This document shows, piece after piece, positions 36,501-46,608 of a DNA stretch of 64,000 nt; positions within the stretch are counted from its first letter, which is position 1, and the number at the start of each line of letters is the position of its first letter. A model generated the notes under the pieces. The model was not told where the DNA came from. It saw nothing but the letters and a program-made list of their open reading frames with translations, and made no database searches. This DNA comes from Onthophagus taurus (lineage: Eukaryota; Arthropoda; Insecta; Coleoptera; Scarabaeidae). The stretch is taken from contig NC_091973.1 in the NCBI RefSeq assembly GCF_036711975.1, forward strand, positions 3,286,001 through 3,350,000, written 5' to 3'. Made by a program: the position numbers and the translations under genes.

Positions 36501-39500
36501 AGACGGTGTCCATTTACTTGGGCCTTTCGCAGGTGAGTTTTAGTCGGGTTGATGGTGGCGGCAACGGCAGCAGCAGCAACGGAGAGAGGCCGCCCGGAGC
36601 GGACCTCCACCCACTCGCGGGGGCGGCCGCCGCCCCCCATGGCGAATGCTCCTCACGTAGACCTCTGCAGCGCCGTGCCCGCCATTCATAATGTGACTGC
36701 CGGGTTACAATCAATAGGGACTTTGCAACTGCGGAAACATGGCCGACCTTAGTTCTGCACGTCCACTCCTCCAAGCCAACTATGATTTTAAATTTCAACC
36801 CTCCCTTTACATCCTCTACATCCTTTACATCTACACCCCTTATTTATGATTTCAATTTATTATAGTCTTAGCAAAAAAATTTTTTTTCTAGGTGGAGATG
36901 ACTGGTAGTAGTATATTTGATTACATTCACCATCAAGATCATTCTGAGATGGCTGAACAATTGGGTTTGGGTTTGGCCCAAAGCCAAAGTGTAGCTTCGC
37001 CGGGGAGTAGTTCGGAGGAAAGTTCGAACGCCGGTACAAACAATCCTGATGGTAAGTACGTTTCCCAACGGTCGGTTTCGTTCAATAAGGCACGTCGCGA
37101 CTCGCTTTGAATGCCGATTTAAAAAAATCAGTGACCACCGGGTGACGAATGTGGACATCGCATTCCGCGTCGACGCGCTCTTTTGCATATCAATCGACTA
37201 ATAAATTCTATTCTTTAGCCGCTTGTTGTCCTTTACGCTTCTGAAAAGAAAAAACTTCCCTCGTTAGGTAACCTAGAAAACAATCGATTTGGGAAATCGA
37301 GTCGTAAACTCATTTTTATTACTATCGCGTTGCGCTCCCCATACAAAATTACAAATTTCAAAACTTTACCCAATAAAACTTTGATTTCCCACCTACACCA
37401 TTAATGCAACGCACACCTAACGCCATCTATTAATTCAATGGCAACTCACAAAACAATCCCTACTTTAACTCCGTGAATATATCCACATTTAACTACATAT
37501 TTATACAAAAAGATGACGCTTTAATTTATTAAAGCGTTAAGCGGAGTTCTTGATCACAAAAACTGTTAAAAAGTAACTAAATTATTACTTGCAATATTTC
37601 GAAACTTTGTTTCTTCTAAAGACAATTACTAAAAAACAACGAAGTTACTAATAACAAGAAAAAACAACCTCTAAATTTACTTACATCATAGTTAAGTGAA
37701 ATCGGGACAGTTGAAATACATCAAAACAATTCTTGAGTACTCATTAAGACAAAAAAGTCAAAATTAATTAAAACATTACAAGATGGACGAATTTAAAACG
37801 TGTATGAAACGATAAATGCGTCGAAAACAATTTTTGAACCGGTTTGAAAAACTTTGGTGGATGATGCGCAGACGCAAAGTTTTTCAAACCGGTTCAAAAA
37901 TTGTTTTGACGCATTTATCGTGTCATACACGTTTTAAATTCATCCATCTTGTAATGTTTTAAATAATTTTGACTTTTTTGTCTTAATGAGTAGTCAAGAA
38001 TTGTTTTGATGTACTTCAACTGTCCCGATTTCACATAACTATGATGTAAGTATTAATTAATTTATTAATTCATTTTTCAGTTTCTACTGTAATGACATTA
38101 GGAAGTAATCCCACATACAGAGGCTTAGATAGAGCATTTTGTGTACGCATGAAATCAACGTTAACCAAGAGAGGTTGCCATTTCAAATCCTCAGGGTATA
38201 GAGTAAGTTTAAAACAAAATTTTAAATTAATTGTTTTAAATTAATATATTAATTTTTAGGTGGTTCTAATGTTGTGCAGACTGCGACCTCAATACACATT
38301 TTCACATTCTCGAAAATCACAGCCACCCCTCCTTGGTATGGTAGCCCTCGCGATCGCTCTGCCGCCTCCTAGCGTCCACGAAATCAGACTTGAATCGGAT
38401 ATGTTCGTAACGCGGATTAATTTCGATTTTCGGATAGCGCATTGTGAACCGAAAGTTTCCGATCTCCTTGATTACTCAGCCGATGAATTAACGGGAAGAA
38501 ATTTATACACACTGTGCCATGGTGAGGATGCGAATAAATTGAGGAAGTGCCATGTTGATTGTAAGTTAAAAAGCGAAATGAAAAATATTTTTTATTGCAA
38601 ACTTTTATTTTTAGTGATAAATAAAGGACAAGTTTTGACTCATTATTACCGGCTAATGAATAAAAGTGGCGGTTATACTTGGGTGCAGACTTGCGCAACC
38701 GTAGTGTGCAATACAAAAAATGCTGACGAACAAAATATTATTTGCGTAAATTACGTAATAAGGTAATGGTATTTCTTTTTAATATTAATTTTGTTTAAGA
38801 AAATCATTTTTTTAGTGGTCGAGAGTACGAAAACCTAATAATGGACTGTTGCCAAATGGAGGACAGCACGAGGACGGTAAAGCGAGAGGACCCAAGCGGT
38901 AATGACCCGGAAAACGGGTCCCCGGATGCGGATCGAGGAGGTACGTTGCCGTACCGCCTGTATTAACTATCTCTAAATGTCGTATCTATGTGCTAAGATG
39001 GGCGCACTAGCGGAGGACCATCCAACCCTCCTCAAGACCCTCGACAGAATGGAGACGACCGCACCCAAGCCGATGATTCCGAACGAACCGGCACCACGAC
39101 AACGGATGAAGTAGCTCATCTTGCAGCAACAGCGGATGGCACCCGAAGAAAATCAACCGGTGTTGGTAGAGGGAACAAGAGGAAACTCACCGAGACCACT
39201 TCCGGATCTTCCGACGACGAGGAGTCACCTCGGAGAAACGTCGTTCTTAGTCCCCCGTCCACGTCTTGTCATTCGACGGGAATTTCCCGACCCGTACCCG
39301 AATCGACGTCACCAAAATCTATCGAAGAATCCGGGACGTCTGTTAAAGATCTCGAGAACGCTATGTCCAAACATCTTCCGGCGTGTAAATCCCCGATTCA
39401 TCAACCAACAGACTTTAGCACAGACGCTCTTTTAAAGCAGCAACGAACAACTATCCAATGGATTGGGGCACATCAACAGTTACAACAACAAGGGCCTTTA

Positions 39501-40007
39501 CCAGCTTCAGCTCTTCTTAGACAACTTTATGCCAATCGTGAGAGTGTTATCCGTGCTAACGTTCACGGTATAAGCGGTAGCGGTTCCACAAGAACAGGAA
39601 GTACCACTTATTATACCGGTGATACACAAGCGGGACCACTTCCCACTCCCCCTGGAAGCGAAAGCTCTTCATCATATAATGATCACCAGTTTTTGCTATC
39701 GCAACACCAAAATTATTCCACCACGTATTCAGGGGATTACCACACGGCCATGACTCCTCCGTCCAGCGTCTCACCACGGGATAAGCATCAGCAACTCCAT
39801 GGTGGAGTAACATTTGAGAACCCTATCTATCAAGATGTTTTACGCCATCAGTATCCTGATGGGCCACTCCCTTTAAAACCCCAGGTGTATTCATACGTAG
39901 AACAACCCCAATTTTATCACCACGGTACTACGGGAGCGGGTTTTCACCTGTACCATCCCGGAAAAAGTGCACCCGCCGCCCCCGCAAATTGGTACTCGTC
40001 GTCATAG
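25576..40007 (+). CDS. trh: Trachealess, bHLH-PAS transcription factor
   Basis: Ten coding exons: 25,576-25,742; 31,849-32,087; 35,802-35,875; 36,443-36,532; 36,892-37,051; 38,081-38,202; 38,260-38,560; 38,615-38,762; 38,816-38,940; 38,998-40,007. They total 2,436 nt, giving 811 aa with no internal stop. The protein starts [12 protein letters not shown]. The bHLH is at about residues 61-113 ([20 protein letters not shown], then the helix ending SYLKL). PAS-A spans about 155-215 ([15 protein letters not shown]) and PAS-B about 333-435 ([15 protein letters not shown]). The tail keeps [45 protein letters not shown] and FHLYH, as in fly Trh. This nuclear factor dimerises with Tango/ARNT and specifies tracheal and salivary-duct fate. 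Intron 1 appears to use a GC donor; the intron before exon 10 is only 57 nt. Orthology to Trh/NPAS1-3 is very secure. Confidence 0.97.
26120..30310. repeat. 304-bp satellite array inside trh intron 1
   Basis: About 13-14 AT-rich monomers in head-to-tail order. The (A)A(C/G)(C/T)CCGAAATTC word recurs at 26,407, 26,711, 27,007, 27,311, 27,615, 27,919, 28,223, 28,527, 28,831, 29,135, 29,439, 29,743 and 30,043, almost always 304 bp apart. Units at 27,311, 27,615 and 27,919 match those 912 bp downstream better than their neighbours. The first and last units are diverged or truncated. A TCAACTCAA/TTGAGTTGA inverted pair lies at the left border (about 26,174-26,218). No conserved ORF. Confidence 0.95.
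30311..31848. other. Rest of trh intron 1, non-coding
   Basis: GC-rich blocks at 30,380-30,720 and 30,960-31,460, then AT-rich DNA. A short direct repeat of the kind AATATTAGAA..GATCACAAAAAT recurs at about 31,471 and 31,588. Nearly overlapping open frames on both strands lack any family motif. Confidence 0.5.
32088..34145. other. First part of trh intron 2, non-coding
   Basis: AT-rich, with a pure (AT)n microsatellite at 33,541-33,573 and a short TA run near 33,990. No exon-like segment was found. Confidence 0.6.
34146..35023. repeat. 127-bp array of palindromic units in trh intron 2
   Basis: The core CATTCGGGTTTAGCCG recurs at 34,275, 34,402, 34,529 and 34,656 (exactly 127 bp apart), then in altered form at 34,821 and again at 34,948; a partial unit starts the array. 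Each core is a hairpin with right arm CGGCTAAACCCGAATG and centre TCTTGAGAGACGTG, extended by CTAGAACTAGAAT and its complement. The last unit has its centre inverted. The extra 38 bp before 34,821 contain AGGTAACATAAGATATCACT, also seen before the array. Same family as 17,053 and 52,703. Confidence 0.92.
35024..35801. other. End of trh intron 2, non-coding
   Basis: AT-rich, then a GC-richer block at 35,280-35,650. Nothing beyond the acceptor of trh exon 3 at 35,800-35,801 was recognised. Confidence 0.6.
37679..38051. mobile_element. Fold-back element in trh intron 5
   Basis: A 373-bp near-perfect inverted repeat. The left end ACTTACATCATAGTTAAGTG is mirrored at 38,032-38,051, and the arms pair almost to the centre (GCAGACGC around 37,868). 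It ends only 29 nt before trh exon 6, so it lies across the region where the branch point and acceptor of that exon are expected. It has no ORF. It resembles a MITE or Foldback element; the target duplication is ambiguous. Confidence 0.8.
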
Positions 40008-41855
40008 TGCGTACGCTCTGTTCTGTAAAATCCAGGTTCTCATCGGAAAGCATCAACACAAAATAACCAAAAGTAACAATAAATTTTCTACGGAATCCGC
40101 CATCTCATTGTTCTCTATTGTGGTTAATTCTTGCATTTTATCCAAATTGGTTTGTCAAGGTAAATTTTTCCCAATTATAATTAAATTTTACTAAACTAAA
40201 CTTTTTTTGCTAGAATCAATCATATCATAGCTTGTACAAGCCAATTGCATAAAATATCCATACTCCAAAAACATTCCAATAAGATGGTTGAATCACGGTG
40301 CTACAATTGAGGAGTTATAAATCTTCGTGTTACTATTGGTTATTTTGCGATATCAGTACGTTCCTTAGCATTAACGATGATTGTTATTGTTCGTCCAAAA
40401 CAAATCTTTGTTCGCGCGTTTCTTGTCTTGCGTACGTTGATTTGTCTGTTAAAAAATTGAAACTAAAGCGATGGACAAATGAATGAACGAAAGTCGAGCC
40501 TAAGAAAAAAATCCGTTCGCTGTCACCTTCGCGGCAATTCTAAGTGATTCTTATCGAAGAAACTGACAGCAAACGCCTATTAATTTTGATTTTTTATAGT
40601 TCGTTAACGTTAACTACGCCTAAACCAAAGAGCGGAGGCTGTTCCGAACGATTATGTCCTCCCTAAATCCGCGACTTAAGATAACTTATTTTTTACTTAG
40701 CAGCTGTAGTTGCTAGATGAAGGCAGAAATGGGCTAGTTGAACTGGGGGGGTTTTATCGTAAACGGGTCAGCCTCTGGTGCAAATTTGTGCAATAATAAA
40801 ATGTTTTGCATAATGTCGACGTTCACATATAAAGCAGACAGTTGAATTTCTCGTCTTACCCAACTTGCGACAATCAGAACAACTGTTATTGTTATCAAAA
40901 AAAAATAAGAATAAATAAAACCGAAACAGTCGTCGTCTATCTTCTTGCATTCCTCGGCGAAACTTGTCGAAATTCTTTTTTATTACTTAGTTGTTTTTAA
41001 GTGTGTTTCCAAAGTTTATTATGTAGGCAATGTTACTCTTTTTTCTAGCTAGCGTAATAATCGTACTTGTGTTTTAGCGTTACTATTATCGTATAGGTTT
41101 TGCTATCAGATCTACTAAACGTGTCGCGTTTAACGGTTAAGCCATATCCGGTATTCGTCTCCCGAAATCGACATCAAAGCGAAATTACGTTGACTGCATT
41201 CACATACGAGTGTCCCAATACATACAAAAATTATCGTATCGGAACACTTGTTGATCCCTTATTTACATCGCCGGTCAGCAAAAAAACAAGCATATTTTTC
41301 CACTTCTAGTCACATAGTTTTTGCTTAGAAACAAGCATTCCAAGAAGTCAACTTAATTTTTATTTGGTAGTCAGCCGTACGAAGGTTGGCATCGATCGTA
41401 TATCGAGAGCGGTTGGGCATTGTCAGCAACAGTATTTGAACGGCCGGATCGGCCACCTGTACATAGTTATTAACAAAAAAATCCGATCATATCTGCATTC
41501 CGTGTTAACATTATTATTATCTTAAAAAACTGTGTTCCAGTGAATAAAAAATGTCAAGGTGCTGATAATATAAATATATATACATACATACATATACAAG
41601 TACATTATTAAATGTATGTAGGAATGTGATATATTCGATATAAATAGTTTTGTTATGTTCATTGTGACGTTGTGCGGAACGGTTTCCCCTCTTCTTTGCA
41701 GTACAAACCTAACTGGAAGCCAAGCCTGAAAGCTTACTGCGACAACATTCTCCCTTCCGGTCGTTAAGTATTGCGAGATATTTATTCATTTTACATGTTT
41801 TTTAGTCTCTATCATCAACTATTCGTATTGTAAATAAAGCTTATATCAAAACCAA
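40008..41855 (+). other. Probable trh 3' untranslated region
   Basis: It follows the trh stop codon without coding potential, is AT-rich, and reaches the first well-placed AATAAA at 41,833-41,838. The real end needs transcript data. Confidence 0.55.
41833..41838 (+). terminator. Likely trh polyadenylation signal
   Basis: AATAAA in TTGTAAATAAAGCTTATA, the last such signal before the 146-bp satellite and the convergent PRL-1 gene. Confidence 0.5.
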
Positions 41856-41969
41856 ACTTTTTCTTTTCTTAATTTGTTATTCTTTTCATTTAAAATTTTA
41901 ATTGTATATATACAAGTGTTCATTAAGTATGGAATCGACTTAATATCTCCAAAAGTACTTGTCATTAAT

Positions 41970-42992
41970 TACAAAATTGATAATTTACAAAAATTGTTCC
42001 TTGTTTAATTCTTAACAAGTTTTATTTGAAAAATATTTTGATACAAACAATAATTAGGAATATAATCTTGAATTCCATTTCTATACTGTTGACAGGGAAA
42101 TTAAAAAATTGATAATTTTAAAAAATGGTGCCTACAAAAGTTGTTCCTTGTTTAATTCATAACAAGTTTTATTTGAAAAATATTTTGATACAAGCAATAA
42201 TTAGGAAGATAATCTTAAATTAAGTTTCTTACTGTTCACAGGGAAATTAAAAAATTGATAATTTTAAAAAATGGTGCCTACAAAAGTTGTTCCTTGTTTA
42301 ATTCTTAACAAGTTTTATTTGAAAAATATTTTGATACAAGCAATAATTAGGAAGATAATCTTAAATTAAGTTTCTTACTGTTCACAGTGAAATTAAAAAA
42401 TTGATAATTTTAAAAAATGGTGCCTACAAAAGTTGTTCCTTGTATAATCCTTAACAAGTTTTATTTGAAAAATATTTTGATACAAACAATAATTAGGAAG
42501 ATAATCTTGAATACCATTTCTATAGTGTTCACAGGGAAATTAAAAAATTGATAATTTTAAAAAATGGTGCCTACAAAAGTTGTTCCTTGTTTAATTCATA
42601 ACAAGTTTTATTTGAAAAATATTTTGATACAAGCAATAATTAGGAAGATAATCTTAAATTAAGTTTCTTACTGTTCACAGGGAAATTAAAAAATTGATAA
42701 TTTTAAAAAATGGTGCCTACAAAAGTTGTTCCTTGTTTAATTCTTAACAAGTTTTATTTGAAAAATATTTTGATACAAGCAATAATTAGGAAGATAATCT
42801 TAAATTAAGTTTCTATACTGATCACAGAGAAATTAAAAAATTGATAATTTTTAAAAATGGTGCCTACAACAGTTGTTCCTTGTTTAATTCTTAACAAGTT
42901 TTATTTGAAAAATATTTTGATACAAACAACAATTAGGAAGATAATCTTGAATTCCATTTCAATACTGTTCATAGGGAAATTAAAAAAATTGA
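41970..42992. repeat. 146-bp satellite between trh and PRL-1
   Basis: TTGTTCC occurs at 41,994, 42,141, 42,287, 42,433, 42,580, 42,726 and 42,873, so the unit is 146-147 bp, in seven copies. Units 1, 4 and 7 carry CTTGAAT(T/A)CCATTTC; the others carry CTTAAATTAAGTTTC. Units 2 and 5 have TTCATAACAAG where 3 and 6 have TTCTTAACAAG. The array therefore has a three-unit pattern. It lies between the 3' ends of two convergent genes and has no ORF. Confidence 0.95.
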
Positions 42993-43346
42993 AGCTGTAA
43001 TATTATAATGAGTAACTCCATATTGTTCTGAAAGGGTTAAAGAAGGGTTTCATAATTAAAGATTTATTTTTCAAAAATTTTTATTTAATTTTAAATGTTA
43101 TGCACCAACAAATAACATAAATTCTTTAAAAAAATTAACTTACATAAAAAAAACAGCGACATCTTTTATTCTCCAGCGAAACTAAAATTATTTTATTAAG
43201 TCGAGTTCCAAACCAATCTGGTCATTACATTGCTAGGTTATAAATAGATGGCGCTTAAACAAATTATTAAGCCAGAACATTTTTTTTCTACTAAATATTA
43301 ATTAATACCCCGGGTATAACGAAATAAGAAAAACACGTTATACTGT

Positions 43347-43856
43347 TTATTCCACATCATTATTTCCAATCTAAAATTACACTGTTCGATACATTTACAA
43401 AATAAAAATATAATAAAATGGAGACAGTAATATATATTTATCTACCAGGTCAATTCTGCGTAAACTGTTAAATTCTTCGTATACGGGCATTGAGGAGAAA
43501 AATTATTTTTTGTATCACTAATACCGGATGTCGTTAAAATATCGCAATTCATAGTTTAGCACAGAAGTAAAAAATGTTTAAAATGGGATAACAGAAATGA
43601 CCAAGCTATCGCGGCTACAGCAAACGTTAACGAAACTTGGGTCAATGCCACATGCAGACGCGTCTCCAGCTCATCCGTCACTTCGGCGTTCGGTGAGTGT
43701 ATATATATTTATATAGATATAATTTTTTTTTACATTTTCGCCTCCGAAAAATACTTTTAGTTTGTCTCGGTTACCACAGAGATATATCAATCAAGTAAGT
43801 ATAGTGCTAAAATTAATATTGGTTATCGATGAACACTGTCGTGGGATTGGATAGTT
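43347..43856 (-). other. Probable PRL-1 3' untranslated region
   Basis: AT-rich sequence after the PRL-1 stop. A minus-strand AATAAA (TTTATT at 43,347-43,352 on the plus strand) is a candidate polyadenylation signal. Confidence 0.45.
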
Positions 43857-44546
43857 TTACTGCACGCAGCACGAGCTCTTGTAGCCGTTCTTCTGCTTGA
43901 GTCTCGACTTCGGACGGTATTTTTCTAAAAATGCCAGCTGCTTTGCGTTTATCGCTCCTCTACGTTTTCTATTACACAACAAAAATAAACAAGCTATATG
44001 TTCGTTCTTTACAGTTTACCATCAAAACAAACTTACTCTCTGATAAGTTCAACTGCCTCTTCGTACTTAAGTCCTAGCTCAATTAAAGCCAAAGCGACCA
44101 TAACGGGAGCCCTACCAAGTCCCGCAACGCAATGAACGGCAACGTACGCATCGGGACTATCATGGAAGTGCTTTTTGATGAGTTTAAACCACTCCTCGAC
44201 GACTTGGTTAGGTGGGAAGGTCCCATCGTCGTACTCGAGATCGTAAACCACAATACCTTGGTTCTTGAGCTCATCAATTTGGTACGATGGTTCACAAACC
44301 CTCACAACTGCGCTCACATTATGACGCTTCAATTCCTTTTCAAAATATAACCCAAAAAATAATATTACATAAAATGTTTGTGTTAGACAGAACTAACGGA
44401 AAAATTTGGTTTTCAAGTCAGGTAGTTAAATTTCTTACCTGGATGTAGGTGTGAATACTCTGATCTGAGGGTCTGTCTGTGATAAGGAATTTGAACCCCT
44501 TGTGCTCGATCTCAGCCGGAGCTGGCCTAATATCCTTTTGGCGCAT
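43857..44546 (-). CDS. PRL-1: PRL-1 dual-specificity phosphatase (PTP4A family)
   Basis: Three coding exons (44,439-44,546; 44,037-44,335; 43,857-43,968) total 519 nt and give 172 aa, the usual PRL size. The start MRQKDIRPAPAEIEHKGFKF aligns with fly PRL-1. The catalytic loop is HCVAGLGRAP (C105, R111); the likely general acid is D73 in YDDGTFPP; the redox-partner cysteine is C50 in VRVCEPSY. The tail is basic (KSRLKQKNGYK) and ends in the CAAX box CCVQ, so prenylation and attachment to plasma or endosomal membranes are expected. PRL proteins act in growth control and bind CNNM magnesium transporters. The leader contains two further exons with a spliced upstream ORF. It converges with trh. 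Identification is secure. Confidence 0.96.
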
Positions 44547-44958
44547 GTTGGCGGGATTCGCGAGGAGCACTTTGTCACTAATTTACCGAGAGCCCGTCCC
44601 GCGAGTTATGTAATTTTTTTTAGAATGAGTGTCGGTCGATCAGTCTTTTTGAATTTCTAAGTGTAAAACGATAAAATTGGTTAATGTCTCCCAGTTACAC
44701 TGTTGTTGTTAGTGTTTTTTTTACTTCTTTTTTTTATTTTGATATGCAATACCCCAGCAAGCTTTTCGATTTCGGAAAACTCTGATGTAAATAAAAAAAA
44801 TTTATAACTTTATTAATACGAATTTTTTAAATAAATCTTCACTTACGTGTGGCTGTATTTGGTTACAAAGGTACGTACAATTCGATCAACTGCGTCTAAC
44901 TATAAGAATAATAAACAAATATATATTTCTTTTAGTTAAAAAAGACTAGTGGATCTCT

Positions 44959-46516
44959 TTATTTGTGTTGGGCCTGGCAGTACTCCGCGCTATCCAAGTG
45001 GAACTCCATGTATGCGAGAACTGTCTCACCAAATAACTGCAAAACAAACAAAGAGACGCATCGTTAGTTCAGTTTCAATTTGATTCTTCACGTTGCATTA
45101 TTGCGCGTTTAGAAAGAAAAAAGAAGAACATTGTCCGGAGGGGAGGTCGCGACCGTAATAAAAGAAAAATACAAGGGGTAAAGAATCTCCGAGGTCATCG
45201 CACCTTCAGAATCGAATTTTTGTATTATTAACAAATATTGTATTAATAGTTTGTTTATAAGTCCAGGAACATTTTGGAAAGTTCCGGGAGTTATGGAGAG
45301 AGTTGTCGGTAACTTTCTAACTTCATTTTTGGGGTTCACTTCTTTTAATTTAATGGATTAAATATGGATGGACTAATAAATAAACGAGGTTTTACTGTAT
45401 TTATATAAACATAATAAAAATCCCCTATCATTTGCATCATCGTCACCGAAATCGATGATCTGGAGTGACGTCAAGATCACATCCTTGAGTTATAATTTGC
45501 AATTATTATTAATACCGAAATCGGCTTGCGAAACAAAGGTTAAGTTTAATACGAACAATCGATAAGAAAAAAATCGAAATTGTAGGAATCTTATCTTAAG
45601 TTCAAACAAATTTTTTTCGCAGATTCCATTCGTTTTATCAAATTACTCATTAAATAGTTTTTCAATTACTTCGCTAAAATATGATGAAATATTAAAAGTT
45701 GTTTTAACGAACAAATCTTTGTGATGGGAATAAATCGATGATGTTTGTTTAATATTAATCATTTGATTTATATCAAGATATAAAAAATGAGATATATATA
45801 TATATAACATTAATATGATTAAAGATAAATCACGGTCAAAGTATACTCAAGATTTTTTTATTTTTTTAAAATAATATGTGTAATTGCAATTAATATCTGA
45901 TCCTTTTAATTTTTTTTATTAATATATTCTCGAAGAGATAGTGACGTAACTATTCAACAATCGACGGAACGACTTTTGTTGAAACAAGGTCGAGCAACAA
46001 CTGACGCAAAAGCAAAATGTTATTAAAGTCGAGTGATGACAATTGTACTGAGAATACGATTGTCCTCTTGAATATTTTTTTATCAGTCTTATTTTATTTA
46101 TTTGTAACAAAAAAAATGGAAAGATATTACTGATATATTTCGATTGGGAATTGAACAGGATCGAACGAGTTTTCTGAGAACGCGTTGTTCAACGTTGCGA
46201 AACCATTCCTGCCGTGGCGATTTCCAGCAGGAACGGTTCGGGATTTTAAATAACTGCCAGTCAAAATCGCCGGGGGCTTTGGATACGCGGAGGAGATATT
46301 TTTGGAGTCTCTCTCTACATCGTTTCCCCCCACGTCTAAAGTTAAAAGAAAAAAAATATTTTACCTCTCCCATTTTCTCTTTTTTTTTTTTTGTAATTAT
46401 TCCCCTTTTTTTAGCTCTCCAATCCATCGTATACCCGTTTACTTAATTATACTATATTCGAGTATACTTAAAATATTTATCAAAATTCATTTACTTACTG
46501 CACTAGCCATACACAT
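44959..46516 (-). CDS. Candidate 31-codon upstream ORF in the PRL-1 leader
   Basis: On the minus strand, 46,499-46,516 reads MCMASA and ends at donor GTAAGT. A later exon entered at 45,036 after TTTTGCAG continues in the same frame as LFGETVLAYMEFHLDSAEYC, then five more residues and a stop at 44,959-44,961. Both splice sites are canonical and the codons look like coding DNA. The second exon can run on to donor GTAAGT (44,841-44,846), whose intron ends at 44,578 just before the PRL-1 start exon, so the ORF would lie upstream in the PRL-1 mRNA. Vertebrate PTP4A1/2 leaders are known to carry a conserved, magnesium-responsive uORF; equivalence here is inference. It could instead be a separate micropeptide gene. 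Confidence 0.55.
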
Positions 46517-46608
46517 TGAAAATGGAGTTGACTAAAAGCCCTTTGAAATTGCACGACAATTGCGGGAGAGAAAAAAACGCTTTAGCTCGCACGGCGACCG
46601 ACACTTGA
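46499..46608 (-). promoter_or_regulatory. Probable first exon and start site of PRL-1
   Basis: On the minus strand an initiator-like TTTCAGTCAAGTG lies near 46,608 in a GC-richer block. It is followed by about 110 nt ending at donor GTAAGTAA (46,491-46,498). I see no TATA box. The assignment to PRL-1 rests on the shared strand and splice sites. Confidence 0.4.

Noticed and set aside
36446..36752. Longer open frames across trh exon 4
   Set aside because: The part after 36,532 reads through a good donor (GTGAGT) into the intron; the other frames are shadows.
44132..44350. Plus-strand frame opposite PRL-1
   Set aside because: It is the antisense shadow of the phosphatase exon carrying the HCVAGLGRAP motif.
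46098..46446. Overlapping frames on both strands near the PRL-1 leader
   Set aside because: They lie in the proposed leader intron, have no motif, and the two strands are equally open.
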